Below are positions 22,329 through 34,298 of a DNA stretch of 64,000 bases, in pieces (positions within the stretch are counted from its first letter, which is position 1; every line of letters begins with the position of its first letter). Under the pieces are notes generated by a model. That model was given only the letters and a program-made list of their open reading frames with translations, was not told the origin of the DNA and did no database searches. Origin of the DNA: Byssothecium circinans (Eukaryota; Ascomycota; Dothideomycetes; Pleosporales; Massarinaceae); contig ML976982.1 of the NCBI GenBank assembly GCA_010015675.1, positions 735,001-799,000 of the forward strand, in the 5' to 3' direction. Made by a program: the position numbers and the translations under genes.

Positions 22329-25300
22329 ATGAACACTCAGACGCGATCAACGAGGCCGATGGCTGAGGGGCGTCGCCAACGCGAGGTCGCTGTGCGCTAC
22401 GGCGCCTTGTTTCACGACATCCCGCGCCTTGGTCACGTGCCGGGGTCAACAGGCTCCTTCGTTGTACCCAGCAATCATGTACCCCAACCGTCCAAAGACG
22501 CTGCGCTTACTGCATTTGCTCAGTCGGCTTGCATGCGTGTAGGTGTCAAGCGCGGAATGGGTGAGTCATGCTCCGACCATTACTGAACCATGCATTGACT
22601 GTGTACTCTTCATTCAGTGTCGTTGCTTGATGGTTCTCGACAATACATACTCGCGGAAGCTACACCAGACCTTCTTCTCCGCTCGAACCGAAGCGACATT
22701 GCTCACGAGCAACTATGGTTGGGTGCTGTCAGCTTCCCGCGGGCCTGGGGCGTATACGATTCTCTGTTGAACAACGATGATGAAGTCGCCGAATTATCAA
22801 AAAGGGAACTCCCAATCGTCACCATCAACGACTTCACCGAGAACGCAAATTACGCCACGCGGCCATTTGTGACCGGAGCTCCTTATCTTCGCTTCTATGC
22901 TGGAGTTCCTCTGGTGAGCACCAGAGGCGCCATAATAGGCACATTATCTGTATTGGACAACAAACCCCACGCCAACCTTGCCGAGCAGGACATACTACAT
23001 TTAAAGGATATTGCCGACACCATAGTAGAGTATCTTGATTTGTGTATGGTCAGAGAGCAGAATCAACGTGGCGAAAAGCTAATGCGAGGCCTTCTGTCTT
23101 TCGCAGCCGGGGGTTCTATTGCGCGACCCTACGAAAATGAGAGTCAAAGACAGCTTTCAGCAGCCGGCACAGAATTGCCAGAGCTACCATCCGAATCGGA
23201 ACCAGCGCTGGCTAAACCAAGAAAGCTATCGCAGGGCAGCCGTGGCTCCCCCGCATCCGATCGCCAAAACCCAGTCGGATCTCTTCAGGAAAGCATATTG
23301 CCTGCAAATGCGCGCTCTCTATTTGCTCGAGCCGCCAGCGCCATGCTCACCTCCAGCGATCTGGACGGCGTGATCATTCTTGATGCTTCAGTTGTTGGGC
23401 TAGGCGACCATCAGCGCGAAACTGTGACGTCTGAGGACATCTCGGACGGCTCATCCAGTTACAGAACGTCATCCAACGAAGAGGAAGGCCGCTCTTTTCC
23501 AGAATATGGGCAGCCGTCTCGTCGGCGCACCCGAAAGAACTGCCAAATCCTCGGCTTTGCGACTCCTGGGCGATCTGATTTCGAAGGTGATGACGCAGAG
23601 CGTACACATCATGCTTTCTCCGAGAAGGACTTCGCGCGCATGTTCCGTACCTATCCTCGTGGGAAGGTGATTGACATTGCCGCGGACGGGGAAGTCCTCT
23701 CTACAGACGAATCCGACGCGAGCCAGCGCGGACCACTTTCGAGCGGAGCAGCATCCGGACATCCAGCAAAGATGAGACAAGATGCTAGTAGAAAGGTGCA
23801 GAACACCAAAGCTCTTAGAGCCATACTTCCTGAAGCTCGAAGCGTCGCTTTCGTGCCTCTCTGGGACTATGAAAGATCTAGATGGTTCGCGGGCTGTCTG
23901 TGTTGGAGCAATCGTCCGGACCGAAAGCTGTCTTACCGGGTAGACCTTGCCTACTTTAAAGTTTTTGGAAACTCGATAATGGCAGACCTCTCACGCCTAG
24001 ATGCGATTGCTGAGGTGCAGGCAAAGTCTTCCTTCATCCAGAACGTCTCTCATGAGCTGCGATCACCCCTGCACGGTATCTTGGGAACCTTGGAGTTCCT
24101 CAAGGATACTGCGCTAGACACATTCCAGGTGTCGATGATCAATTCGCTAGGTGCCTGTGGCCAAACCCTACTCGATACGGTCAATCATGTTTTGGACTAT
24201 GCACGAATCACTGAGATCCAGAAGCAGAAGTCAACGAAGAGGCTTACAAGCACAAAAGCGATCCACATATCATCAAAGCCGCGGAAGAGAAGAAGAAGGG
24301 ACCATCACGAATCTCTGCATCCGGCGGTCGATCTCCAGCATTTGACAGAAGAAACAGTTGAGGCTGTTTTAGTGGGTCAGTCGCCCACTGTTGTACGGGT
24401 GAGCGATTGGGATGATCTCAGCTCAGAGGCAGATGCAACCGTTTCAGCCACCTCGTTATCAAAGCGTACCGAACGATATGTCATCCTTGACATTGCGAGC
24501 GAAGACGATTGGAGCTACAGCCTGCCCCCAGGTGCCTGGCGAAGAGTCGTCATGAACTTGTTAAGCAACGCATTGAAGTATACCGAGGCGGGTTATATTC
24601 ATGTATCACTTCGTACTACCCCGGATGAAGACAACACATATGGACGTACTATTCATCTGGCCGTCAAAGATTCGGGTCAGGGGATGAGTCAACAATTCCT
24701 CGCAAATCGGGCATTTCAACCCTTCCAACAAGAGAACTCCCACTCTTCTGGCACCGGCTTAGGTCTCAGCATTATTCGACACATCGTCGATTCTTTCGAA
24801 GGGAAGATCAGCGTCACAAGTGATCAAGTGTCAGGAACAGAAATCCGCGTTAGGCTTTCATTGGCAAAGTCAGGGAGGTCTTCTATCGATGATCCTCTGC
24901 GTGCGCAGTACTTGGCTACTCTACCACAGCTCAAAGGCCAACGTATATGCATATTGCATCGCCAGCTCAACACCGATGAGGAAACTACTGACACCCCTGC
25001 AAGTCGAGGAGCCCTCAAGCGCTTCACCGCCGCTCTGACATACACCCTTACCGAGCAACTCAAGATGGAGGTTATACAGAGCGAAGTATGGGAGGGTAAC
25101 GATGCTAGCCTTGTCATCTGTCCGGAGCCGTCCTTCGAGTACCTAGCCTCGATACGTAACACGCGTACTGTTGACAAACGAGTACCAGTCACCGTTTTCG
25201 TCGCCATGGATGTGCTTGAAGCTGCTACTCTCCGCACTGATGTTCGTGTTACGAGCAGAGAGTCCGTAGTGGAGATCATGATGCAGCCGTGCGGCCCATA

Positions 25301-26321
25301 CAAGTTGGCACACATCCTGGATCACTGCCTTGATCGCTTCTCGTCGCCAGAAGAAAACATGTACAAACCCGGATACTCGATTCCATCCCCTCTTCCATCG
25401 CTTCCACGACCTAACACTCAACGGGCTGGGATCGGAGACTTCCCTGAAAAGAAAAATGAGCCAGCTTCATCAATTCGGTTGCCTGCTTTTTCCATTAACA
25501 CCGTTTCGTCTACTCCCGCAGTCGCAAGTTTGGCCTCGACTGATCTCATGTATTCGACGGAGACGGAAACGACGTCGGCATCGGTCACGCCGTCGAAGCC
25601 CCCTCCTCCTGCGATCGACAGTCCATCCGGCTCGAGCAGCAGTGCAGAGACTGAGAAACTCAGCGCTACTGAAATCGCCTCAACGATAACGCTAGATTCT
25701 ATAAGACATCTATCGCAAGTGAATGAAGTGAAACATGCCGAATCCAGTATTTCTCTACTTCCGATACAGAGTTGTGTACACCCTTCTCGTGCCCTCATCA
25801 CCGACGACAACCCTATCAACCGAAAGGTATGTCCATCCAGTTTTAACATTGATAAACGACTAACATGTCCTAGCTTCTCTGCGCTTTCGTGAAGAAGAAG
25901 AGGATGGCATACAAAGAAGCCGAGAATGGTGCGGAAGCTGTCGAAGCATACAAAGACTCTTCATCTTCCCGTTTCGATGTCATTTTTATGGGTGAGTCGC
26001 GAGATGCAACTCCATTTCCTTGTGATTCCATCCTAATTGCCCTGCTTTATAGATGTTTCCATGCCGGTCATGGATGGTATGGCTGCAACACGCGCGATCC
26101 GCGAATACGAACAGAAAAATAACCTGCCTCGCTGCTACATTATCGCGCTGACCGGCCTCGCGTCTGCCAGCGCTCGGCTAGAAGCATGGAGCTCAGGCGT
26201 GGATCATTACATGACGAAACCGGTCAATTTCAGGAGACTGGAGGAGGTGTTGAAAGATGAGCTGGAGAGGAGAGATAAAGAAGCAAAGAGGAGGAGAAGT
26301 GAGATACATATTTCTAAGTGA
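22329..26321 (+). CDS. hybrid histidine kinase with N-terminal GAF domain
   Basis: Sensor of a fungal phosphorelay, expected to feed an HPt protein of the Ypd1 type. Exons 22329-22560, 22618-25826, 25874-25991, 26053-26321; 1275 residues. A GAF domain spans roughly residues 60-240 (FYAGVPLVSTRGAIIGTLSVLD). HisKA: FIQNVSHELRSPLHGILGTL with phosphoacceptor His556. HATPase: N box MNLLSNALKYTEAG from residue 723, G boxes DSGQGM and GTGLGLSI. After a Ser/Pro-rich linker comes a receiver domain: acidic pair in ITDDNP, acceptor Asp1187 in FMDVSMPVMDG, and Lys1242 in MTKPVN. The Asp1187 codon is itself split by the last intron. No membrane span is seen, so it is probably cytosolic. Ligand unknown. 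Confidence 0.95.
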
Positions 26322-26638
26322 AACTACTCGTTGCGGTAGTCGTTGTGTCGATACGTTGCCTCAAGAGAAAAGTACGAAGTGTTATGCAGCAGTTTAGATC
26401 GAGCGGAAAAACTTGAGGAGTGACATACGCGAAGACAACAGGCGGGAGCAACAATGCGACGAATGGTTATCTATCGTGGCAGCGCCTACATACCTAATAC
26501 CCCGCAATGATTGCCAGGATTGTCTAGTTTCTCCGTAGCGTCGAGCACACCTCGGTAGACTGCTACCGAGATGGATAACTCGAGGAAACATGAGTTTTGG
26601 ACTTCATGACCAGTCACCACTCCTCTAATTCTAGCAAG

Positions 26639-28678
26639 ATGAAAAGATGCTGTCGAATTGTTCACGCTTTGCTATTCGGCGAACTCCACTCTGTCTTGGT
26701 CACTGCTGCTACTAACCCGTGGGACTCCTACATCTACAGCCCAACATCCCGTTACGTCGACCCGGTCTCCATACACTCGACTTTCGGAAACATTACAACC
26801 ACCACTCATGAGAACAGTACCACAAAGTACATCCTATCGCCAGGCAGTCGCCTAAGTCTCGACTTTGGCATCGAAGTGGGAGGATGGATTAGTTTCGCCG
26901 CCTCTACCTCCAATACCAATTCCAATACAACCAGCCCACACCTCTCCCTCGCTTTCACCGAATCCCCCTCCTTCGTCGGTCCAATATCAGATGACACCGG
27001 CGCCACGCCAGCCCAAAACCATGATCTTGCCCTCAACGTCAGCCTTCCATCGGGAAACCACATATATAATCTACCCCGCGAAAGATTCCGCGGTGGATTT
27101 CGCTTTCTTACGATAAACGCGCTTCAAGCCATCTCTATATCGAACATAACGTGCGAAATCGGCTTTGCTCCAGAAACCGAAAACCTGAGGAATTACTCCG
27201 GCTACTTTTACACTCCCAACGACGATTTACTAGTCCGTACATGGTACGCCGGCGCGTACACGGTACAAACCAACATCGCGCCGCAAAACACGGGACGATT
27301 CCTCCCGCAAGTTGCCACGGGCTGGGTATACAATTCGAGCCTCGGTGTCGCGGCGCCGATCCTCCTCGATGGCGCAAAGCGCGACCGCGCGGTCTGGCCC
27401 GGAGACCTAGGGATACAAGGCACGACGGCCTTCCTCGCGTTCGGCGGCGACGGGTTGAAAGCCTTCGAGAACGCTCTGGAGACTGTGTTTTACTACCAGA
27501 ACGCATCGACGGGGCGGTTCCCATTTGCCGGGCCGAGCACGGGGAGTTTCCGCAATGGGGCGATGAGTGATACGTATCACGCGTGGAGTCTGATTTCTAT
27601 TTTCAACTATGCGGTTTTCACGGGGGATGCGGAGTGGGTGGGGAGGCACTGGGCGAACGTTACGAGAGGAGTGCAGTTTGTGTTGGATGGGATTGATGCT
27701 GAAAGCGGATTGCATGAACAGAAACAACCGAACGATTGGGCGAGGCAAGGTGGAGGGGGGTGGAACAGTGCGTTGAATGCCTTGGATTATCACGCCTTGA
27801 AATCGCTCGCGGGGCTTGCGAGGAGCTTTACTGATGACGAGAGCGTGCATGTGCTGGCGCAAGAATGGGACAACAGAGCCGAGAGGATGAAGAAAGCATT
27901 CAATGAGATTCTCTGGGTGGAGGGGCAGAACTTATACCGTGACAACCAGTCCACCACCACGCTTTTCCCCCAAGACGGTAACGCGCTCGCGCTCTTGTAC
28001 AACCTAACCACCTCCCCAGCCCAGGCCGAAGCGCTCAGCAACTCTCTAACGCGCTTCTGGACTCCTCTCGGCCCCGTCACGCCTGAACTTCCCGACACCA
28101 TATCGCCATTCATATCCTCGATAGAAGTCCTGGCGCATTTTTCCACCGCCCACCCCGCGGCGCCTGAGCGAGCTATGAATCTCACCCGAACGCTTTGGGG
28201 GTATTTACTCGATTCGCCGCTTATGACGGGCTCGACTCTCGCCGAGGGGATCAGCGCAAACGGCAGTTTGTATTATCGCGGGAATGCGGGGTACAAGAAC
28301 GATGCTCGATATACTAGTTTGAGCCATGGATGGAGCACTGGACCGACGTTGGCATTGTCGTTTAAAGTCGCCGGGTTGGAGATTGTGGGGTGGAAGACAT
28401 GGGTGTTCAGGCCCAGTGCTGTGGAGGCATTGGGGGAAGTGGAAGCGGGGTTCTGGAGTCCGATGGGGGGGTTTGATGTACAGTGGAGTGTAGTTGATGA
28501 AGATAGCAGGGTTGGATTTGGGTTTGAAGCGAAGTTTACGACGCCCGAGGACACGAGCGGGAGTGTAAATCTACCCTGGAAGTGCGCAACGGTGTTATTA
28601 GATGGCGTGGAGCTAGAACCGGGGGCGGAGGTAAAAGGCGGAGCAACAAAGGTCCTACAAGCTTCCTCATGCATCTAG
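26639..28678 (+). CDS. secreted GH78-like alpha-L-rhamnosidase (six-hairpin glycosidase)
   Basis: Likely removes terminal alpha-L-rhamnose from pectin or plant glycosides, outside the cell. The (alpha/alpha)6 catalytic region contains DGAKRDRAVWPGDLGIQG, the diagnostic acidic motif of the family, followed by conserved WN and GNALALLYNL segments and LSHGWSTGPT near the end. Single exon. ATG 26639 gives 679 residues and opens with a basic n-region and hydrophobic stretch (KRCCRIVHALLFGELHSVLV) ending near TAA; ATG 26606 would add 11 polar residues and fits a secretion signal less well. Many N-glycosylation sequons support secretion. The stop at 28676-28678 lies one base from the stop of the convergent regulator gene. 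Confidence 0.88.
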   Translation: MKRCCRIVHALLFGELHSVLVTAATNPWDSYIYSPTSRYVDPVSIHSTFGNITTTTHENSTTKYILSPGSRLSLDFGIEVGGWISFAASTSNTNSNTTSPHLSLAFTESPSFVGPISDDTGATPAQNHDLALNVSLPSGNHIYNLPRERFRGGFRFLTINALQAISISNITCEIGFAPETENLRNYSGYFYTPNDDLLVRTWYAGAYTVQTNIAPQNTGRFLPQVATGWVYNSSLGVAAPILLDGAKRDRAVWPGDLGIQGTTAFLAFGGDGLKAFENALETVFYYQNASTGRFPFAGPSTGSFRNGAMSDTYHAWSLISIFNYAVFTGDAEWVGRHWANVTRGVQFVLDGIDAESGLHEQKQPNDWARQGGGGWNSALNALDYHALKSLAGLARSFTDDESVHVLAQEWDNRAERMKKAFNEILWVEGQNLYRDNQSTTTLFPQDGNALALLYNLTTSPAQAEALSNSLTRFWTPLGPVTPELPDTISPFISSIEVLAHFSTAHPAAPERAMNLTRTLWGYLLDSPLMTGSTLAEGISANGSLYYRGNAGYKNDARYTSLSHGWSTGPTLALSFKVAGLEIVGWKTWVFRPSAVEALGEVEAGFWSPMGGFDVQWSVVDEDSRVGFGFEAKFTTPEDTSGSVNLPWKCATVLLDGVELEPGAEVKGGATKVLQASSCI

Positions 28679-28679
28679 A

Positions 28680-30326
28680 TTACTCTCCCCCGCCAACACC
28701 CGCCTTCCTCTTCCTCCTCAATTCAAACTTCTCAAAGGCTTGTTCGGCCGGTTTGTCATGGATACAAGTAATCCAAATCGCATTCCTCAGTCTCGTCCTC
28801 ACTTCTTCCCAACTCACGCCCTCTTCAAGCAACTTCTCCCACGCTTGTGGGAGCCACGCCTCGTCGACTTCGAAGATGGCAACGATGCTCATCACGAGCA
28901 CCCAGAAGACCATGTGCTGTGCCCCGAGACTAGTGATTCGAATAGCTTGTAACTTATGCCGGAGATTGTCGGCGAGGTTCTTGTACTCCATTTTACGCCC
29001 GGGGAGTTTAAAGGTGGTAGTAAGACACGCCAGCATGCCTAGGCGAAAACACTCTGCGACGTCGTCGGAGAGTAGGCCTTCGAGATGGAAGAGGCGTGTT
29101 TGGATCGAGTGGATTGCGCCGTGGAAGAGGTCGGTTGGTATGTAGGTTCTTGTGGCGACTTTGTCGTTGATCAGGTTGGTTAGGTAACGGAGGTCGCTGT
29201 ACACGATTGCAAACTTGGGGACAGCAGAGGTTGTGAGAGAGAACGTGGAGATGAGGTGATCGGACGGTGGAGTGGAGTCTGGGAAGAAGGGGGACCAGGA
29301 GAAAGGGGGACAGAGGGAGGGCGGGCGGAAGAGTGGATGCTGGCCTGTGCTTAGGGTGCGCGAGAGGTCGAGGCTACTGCAAGTATTAGTTTCCGTATTC
29401 GCAGAACTTTCGAAATACAAATGGACCATGCATGCTATAAAGTGCGGAACGACTTACCGCTCAATCTTGAAATGAAATTTTGGATACTCTTCAAGATACT
29501 TCTTTCCCCCATGCGCACTCACGATCCGTTCCAGCCCCTGCAAATGTGTACTCGCCGCCGGATAGTCGCCAAACATAGCCGCCACGTTCCCCAGCGTGAT
29601 GATAGTAAATACCACAGATCTGATATTCCCATCGTTCAGGTTCGAAATCTGCGAATTGAGCCGCTGCAATAGCTTTCGAAGGTACTGGGTGGTAAGTGCA
29701 GATGGCATCGATCGGCGCATGACGTTATCGTTTAAGGAACATGCGGTGAGGAGAGAGGAGGTGAGGAAGGATTCGTCCTGTTGAACCATCCCTGCGTATT
29801 TGTTTTTAGTTGCGTGGTAGAAATCGAGACAGCGTTCTACAGGGTAGAGAAGGTTGGATTCTATGCTGTAGGCTATGTCTGTGTTTGTGTTAGTATTGTC
29901 GTAGGTAGTGTGATAGGGGAGGTGGGGGAGGGCGGCATTTTCACATTTCATTAAGATATCTCGAGATCGAGTATCGACGTTGTCCAAGAGGGTGATCACA
30001 GATGCGTTCGACATGAGCATGTCCTGTTTCGGATCACTCAGTAGCGCGCCGTAAGCCGGGGTTAGATCCAGAGCGTTGGCAGTCCCCGATACGTTTTCTT
30101 CAATATAATCCTCGGTATTTACGGTCTTATTCCTTGGAGGACTGGACGATTGCGATTTCTTCGACTTCCGTGACTTTGGAGTTGCGTGTTGCTTTACACG
30201 GCGCTGCGACCGTCGCGACTCGGGTTTCTTATTCTTGCCGCGCATACATATGCTTCTCACCAGCTTATTATCGCTCTTCTTGGTTCTTCCCTTTTCGTCT
30301 GCCGTGATAAACGTGAATTCAGCCAT
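28680..30326 (-). CDS. fungal regulator-like protein without zinc cluster
   Basis: Exons 30326-29458 and 29376-28680 (intron 81 bp, GTAAGT to TTGCAG) give 521 residues. The N-terminus, MAEFTFITADEKGRTK followed by VRSICMRGKNKK and an Arg/Lys/Ser-rich tract, matches the start of a widespread ascomycete family related to fungal-specific transcription factors in which the Zn2Cys6 motif is missing. The rest is alpha-helical like the fungal_trans_2 region. Nuclear localisation is plausible from the basic tract, but DNA binding is unsupported. Convergent with the rhamnosidase, so transcripts must overlap at their 3' ends. Confidence 0.82.
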
Positions 30327-30988
30327 GGCGATGATGTCCTGGTCGTGCGTCTAGTTCGTTTTGGACAGCAGCTCGCAGACCTCGTCACTTGATTGGCCGT
30401 GTCATTCGCTGATGGTTACGTGTCAATCGGATTGTTGGCGCAAAGATCAATGAACGGGCCCTTGGTGTAGTGAATGAGGAAAATGTTGTGGCCATAGGGT
30501 GATGACATGGAAAAAGAAATCACGGGTAGGGAGGGAATCAGCTGAGAAAAAAGACCAGATTGTTATCCTTTTTCGGAATGGTCGTCTCCGACTTAGCGCG
30601 CGGGGGCGAGTAGAAAGACCATCACTAGTTCTTAACGCCGCTAAGTCCTATCAGATGTCCATTACAAAACATCTCGCACGAATGACCATTGTAACCACTT
30701 TCATCCAGTAATAGTCTGAGAGTGACCATCTCACATACCCTGGGCTTCCAGAGTGTTATCCCACTATGGCTCGCGTAGACCTTGGATACTTTAGGGACGA
30801 CCTGACCTCGGGCATTATAATCTTTGCAAGTGGTATCTCGTACTCCTGAACCGACCTTCGTCCGATCTATCGACTCATATAAGTAGCCATGGCAAAGCCA
30901 TGCAAGCGTAAACTTCGCTCACTTCTCCAGGCCCTTAGTACTATCACCACTTCTTACCCTGCATTACATACTACTATCAATTTCCGCC
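30327..30988. other. intergenic
   Basis: Upstream flank of the regulator and of the SDR remnant. No coding motif. The sequence GCCATGGCAAAGCCATGC near 30887-30904 contains a partial repeat of GCCATG. Confidence 0.35.
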
Positions 30989-31612
30989 ATGTCCAAAAAC
31001 CTTGACCCCTTCACCTTCGGCCCCGGAAGTCTATTCCTGCAATCTCAGTCCAGCACAAAACCCCAAAAACCGCCAGCATATGTTCACCGGCAGTAATTTG
31101 GACATTGGACTGCCGTGTTGCGATGAACTTCTCAAGCTACGACTCTGGCACCTCATCATGGCAGTTCGGATTGCTGGTAAGAGTGAAAAGGCAGCGACAC
31201 TACTCCGGAAAGCATATCCAAAGGCGAGGATCGAAGTATGAATTCTTGATATTTTGTCTTACGAGTCGATACAAGCCTTTGTTAGGAAATGCGAGATGGC
31301 GTTGCAGAGACTGGAAGGAGCGATTCTGAACGTGGTGGTGATCAACCAGGCTTTTATACTCCACAAGCCTAAAAACATGAGCAGATGATCTAAGCCAACT
31401 GTTTCTCTACAGCACTGCTCGCGATACTTTTTCTCCAAATTCTGAAGGTGGAGAACTAGCCTAATGTCTCTGGTAGTATCACCATCGTATTCTCCGGCGT
31501 GGCTCTGATGTATACGCCGGACGGAAAGAAGACTACGGAGACGCTGTGGGAGGAAACGCTGAAGGAGTTTCAGTTTGCTCGTGTGACGGAGGTATTGAAG
31601 TTAGTGGGCTGA
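30989..31612 (+). pseudogene. short-chain dehydrogenase/reductase remnant
   Basis: Pieces of a fungal SDR appear in order but in shifting frames. The N-terminus MSKNLDPFTFGPGSLF ends at a TAA (31095-31097). In another frame MFTGSNLDIGLPCC (decayed TGxxxGIG cofactor loop) and LWHLIMAVR follow. Next come YESIQAFVRKCE with LEGAILNVVVINQ (the usual NAG lost), then a diverged FSTALLAI stretch and ITIVFSGVALM (beta 5 with the catalytic Ser region). A Tyr-x3-Lys motif is not visible. Indels and stops are spread throughout, so the gene is dead. The decay does not look like RIP: composition is normal. Confidence 0.7.
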
Positions 31613-32610
31613 CTGTGGAGTGTCATTCGCGGGTTAGGCCGACGGCTTGGTTGAATTTATTTTTTTAGTGTCTTTCGGAGAGACAGGAGTCGCGGTTTGT
31701 TAGGCACTTGCGTACCGTAGCCGTGGTCCATTTAGACTTTTTCCACGATGATAATAATTAAAATTTCGTTTATATGATTCTCTTCTCGATGCTCGATGCG
31801 ACGGTACCCGAATTCGACCATATCTTATCCACTTACCGAACCAAGTGCTCTGCAATATAGGATCCAACAGGTTCCTTGTAGTCGCAAACACATGCGAACT
31901 CGCAACAATTGCTCCCTTTAATAGTAACCAACATGCTCTCTCTTTTCACACGTATAGCACCGCCTGGATTCTATCACTTCCTAAATCACAAGTTTATTAC
32001 GGCTTCTCTACCTCATGCATGAGTATCAATTTGCGTACAGATGTCAAAAATGCCTAAGAGCCAATAAACACAGCCCTTTGACCACCTGCGACTAACCCCT
32101 TTCTCTCTAGCCTCTCACAAGCATAGCCCGATAAGCTGCATCTCGCCTCATCACCTAATGCGGAAGCCTGCACGCCTAACATCTTGCGCCTCGCTTGGCT
32201 GATGTCCGGCAGATCACTATGCCACCATAGAACTCTCTTGATTTATCCATGGATCGGCGTTATCTACGCAAGTAGGATGCTTTATTGGGTGCGGTGCAAA
32301 TTCATTTCGAAATAAGACAAAAGAAAGACAATTGCGCGGTGTACAAGTTTGGTAAAAGCTGGTAGAATTGGATATTAAGCAGCTCGGCTGAGTTGGTGAG
32401 GCTGTGACGTTATGCCGAGAGGTGATTGTCGGTGGATACGAACCATAAGGCAGATTAGCGTAGGGCCTGATTCCTATGCAGTGCTTAAGTACAGCACTCC
32501 ATTCGCACCAACTCAACGCTTACACTCCACATCTCACAATACCTACACATCTACTCACTCTCGATCCATCTTCACGATACGACAAATTCACTATACGCGA
32601 CGAAGGCATC
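31613..32610. other. intergenic
   Basis: No supported gene. Contains the 5' flank of the membrane-protein gene; a 100-codon minus-strand frame at 32217-32516 has no motifs. Confidence 0.4.
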
Positions 32611-33241
32611 ATGGTCAAGGCAAACTTCCTCAACCGCGGCACCGAAGACCCAAAGTGGCAAGGTCCGCAACGACACTTCTTCACCGTCTTCGCAATCAAA
32701 AATCTTTTCCTGATAGTCTTCGCTATCCTCATCGTCGTCGAGTCCGTACTCTTTCGGGAATGGACCCGAGGCTACGATTCCAATAAGTATGCCTCATGCC
32801 TCTCCCCCAAGGTAAACCCGAAGCTAACATCTTTCAAGTGCGGCATTCTGGGCCCGCAATAGCATACCCATCCTCGTCGACTCCTTCCTCACCCTCGTCA
32901 CCTCGTGGTGCATCGCGACCCAAAAATGGCACCCCATCGCCGCGCTCGTAACCTCTATTTTCTGGCCTGGAGTATGGGTCTTTGGCGCAACATATAATAG
33001 TGTCGGCCCGTATTCGACCGAAGTCTACTTCCCCCGTGACGATCAGTGGTGGGCCTTGTGCTGGGCCGAAGCAGCAATACAATGTATCATTGGGATCTTG
33101 TACTATGTGATGATGGGGTTTGCGGCCAAGGCGGTGCATGAGATGCGGAAGGCAGAGATCAGGCGTGCGGTTGATGTAGAGCTGAGTGCTAGGAGGGTTA
33201 GTGAGCGGTTGAGTTGGGATGATGCGCCTGGGAAGGTGTAA
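32611..33241 (+). CDS. small four-span membrane protein, unknown
   Basis: Exons 32611-32786 and 32839-33241 (52 bp intron with CTAAC branch) give 192 residues. Hydrophobic segments: about residues 25-50 (FFTVFAIKNLFLIVFAILIV), one from IPILVDSFLTLVTSWCIA, one from AALVTSIFWPGVWVFGATY, and one from WAEAAIQCIIGILYYVMM. The C-terminus is charged (HEMRKAEIRR). Four spans and size recall MARVEL-type proteins, but I see no diagnostic motif. Splicing joins DSN to NAAFWARNS, continuing the hydrophobic pattern. Confidence 0.82.
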
Positions 33242-33410
33242 GTGGTGGAGGATTGGAGGGAGATGATAGAGTTCCTTTTCGAATGCGACGGTCTACTATG
33301 GCGCATATTACCAAATTAATATCTAATCAACACTTAGTAAAATGAAACTCGAATAGCTCAGTCATGCTTTTTGAGAATCTGCCTCTCTTTCGCAACTCAA
33401 CTCATCCAAC

Positions 33411-33644
33411 TCAAACTGGTTTCCCATCCCACCTCGCTAAGGCCCACACACGCCATCCGGATACGCTCTTGGAGCGGTGATTTGTCCTAGCGAAACCTTT
33501 CCTGCAGGATATCTCACGATAGCGATAACGAGTAACTTCATAAATACAGCCAGACGTATGGTCTCGATACTGCTTTATGTTCTTATGCCGCCTGAGGTCG
33601 GCCTTCGTCGCAAACTTGACTTTGCAGTACAGACATGGAAAATC
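33411..33644 (-). pseudogene. C2H2 zinc-finger fragment, paralogue of the neighbouring gene
   Basis: The minus-strand frame reads FPCLYCKVKFATKADLRRHK, then KQYRD and later CRKGFARTNH, matching in order the zinc-finger exon of the intact gene 650 bp upstream on the same strand (FECPYYPC, KNDLKRH, KQHRD, RKGFSRKDH). After NH the match moves to another frame (RAYPDGVW against RRMHPDLVV), so there is a frameshift. No acceptor puts the exon in frame with the plausible upstream exon at 33700-33840. Reads as a tandem-duplication remnant. Confidence 0.65.
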
Positions 33645-34298
33645 TGACCTTCATCTATAAGGGAAGCTTAGCCATGAACACGACGTTCAGGATAGGATAA
33701 GAAAGTACTTACTGTGGTTTACAAGGTCGATTGTTCATCGCTTCGGACTGTACAGGAGAGCCCTTATCGCCTTTAGTGCCATCGGCGTTATCATATCCAT
33801 TATTGGAAAGATGAATCATAAGTCGGTGGTTTGGAAGTGACTGCACAAGCGGGAAGAGATCGCGGCTAGTACATCAGCAGCGAGAGTGAATTTATAAGCG
33901 TCGAAGGTAGTTTTTGGAAAGAAGGCAGTGTCGCAAAGACACAGCATGTGAATTAGAAGCGTTGTAGTAAACTCACGGGCGGAATAAAGCCTGCCCCGTG
34001 ATCAGCTATTGAGACGAATGAGTGAGACTCCACAGCGCTCTATGTATGCTCTAGCTGATGCTAAAACATTGAATGCGCTTGTGTGTGCGAAGTGGGCCAG
34101 GTCGCTGTGCATCACCGAGAGTGAAGTAGAGGAGGAAGAGCTTAAGATAGAACTATACAAGTCCACTAAGCGGAGACTTGCATGACGCACAAAGTTCAAT
34201 ATCATCGCAATTGATAATAGATAAGAACACGATCTAGCAATAAAAATACAGGACCAACGGAAGAAACCACTCATGCCACTTCACCCGTAACACACACA
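33645..34298. other. spacer between finger fragment and intact C2H2 gene
   Basis: About 33,715-33,810 on the minus strand encodes a Gly/Asp/Asn-rich stretch followed by a GTAAGT donor and may be the penultimate exon of the broken paralogue. The rest shows nothing. Confidence 0.35.

Noticed and set aside
34002..34274. 90-codon minus-strand hydrophobic frame
   Set aside because: Lies in the 3' flank of the C2H2 gene, no homology and no start context; could not be supported.
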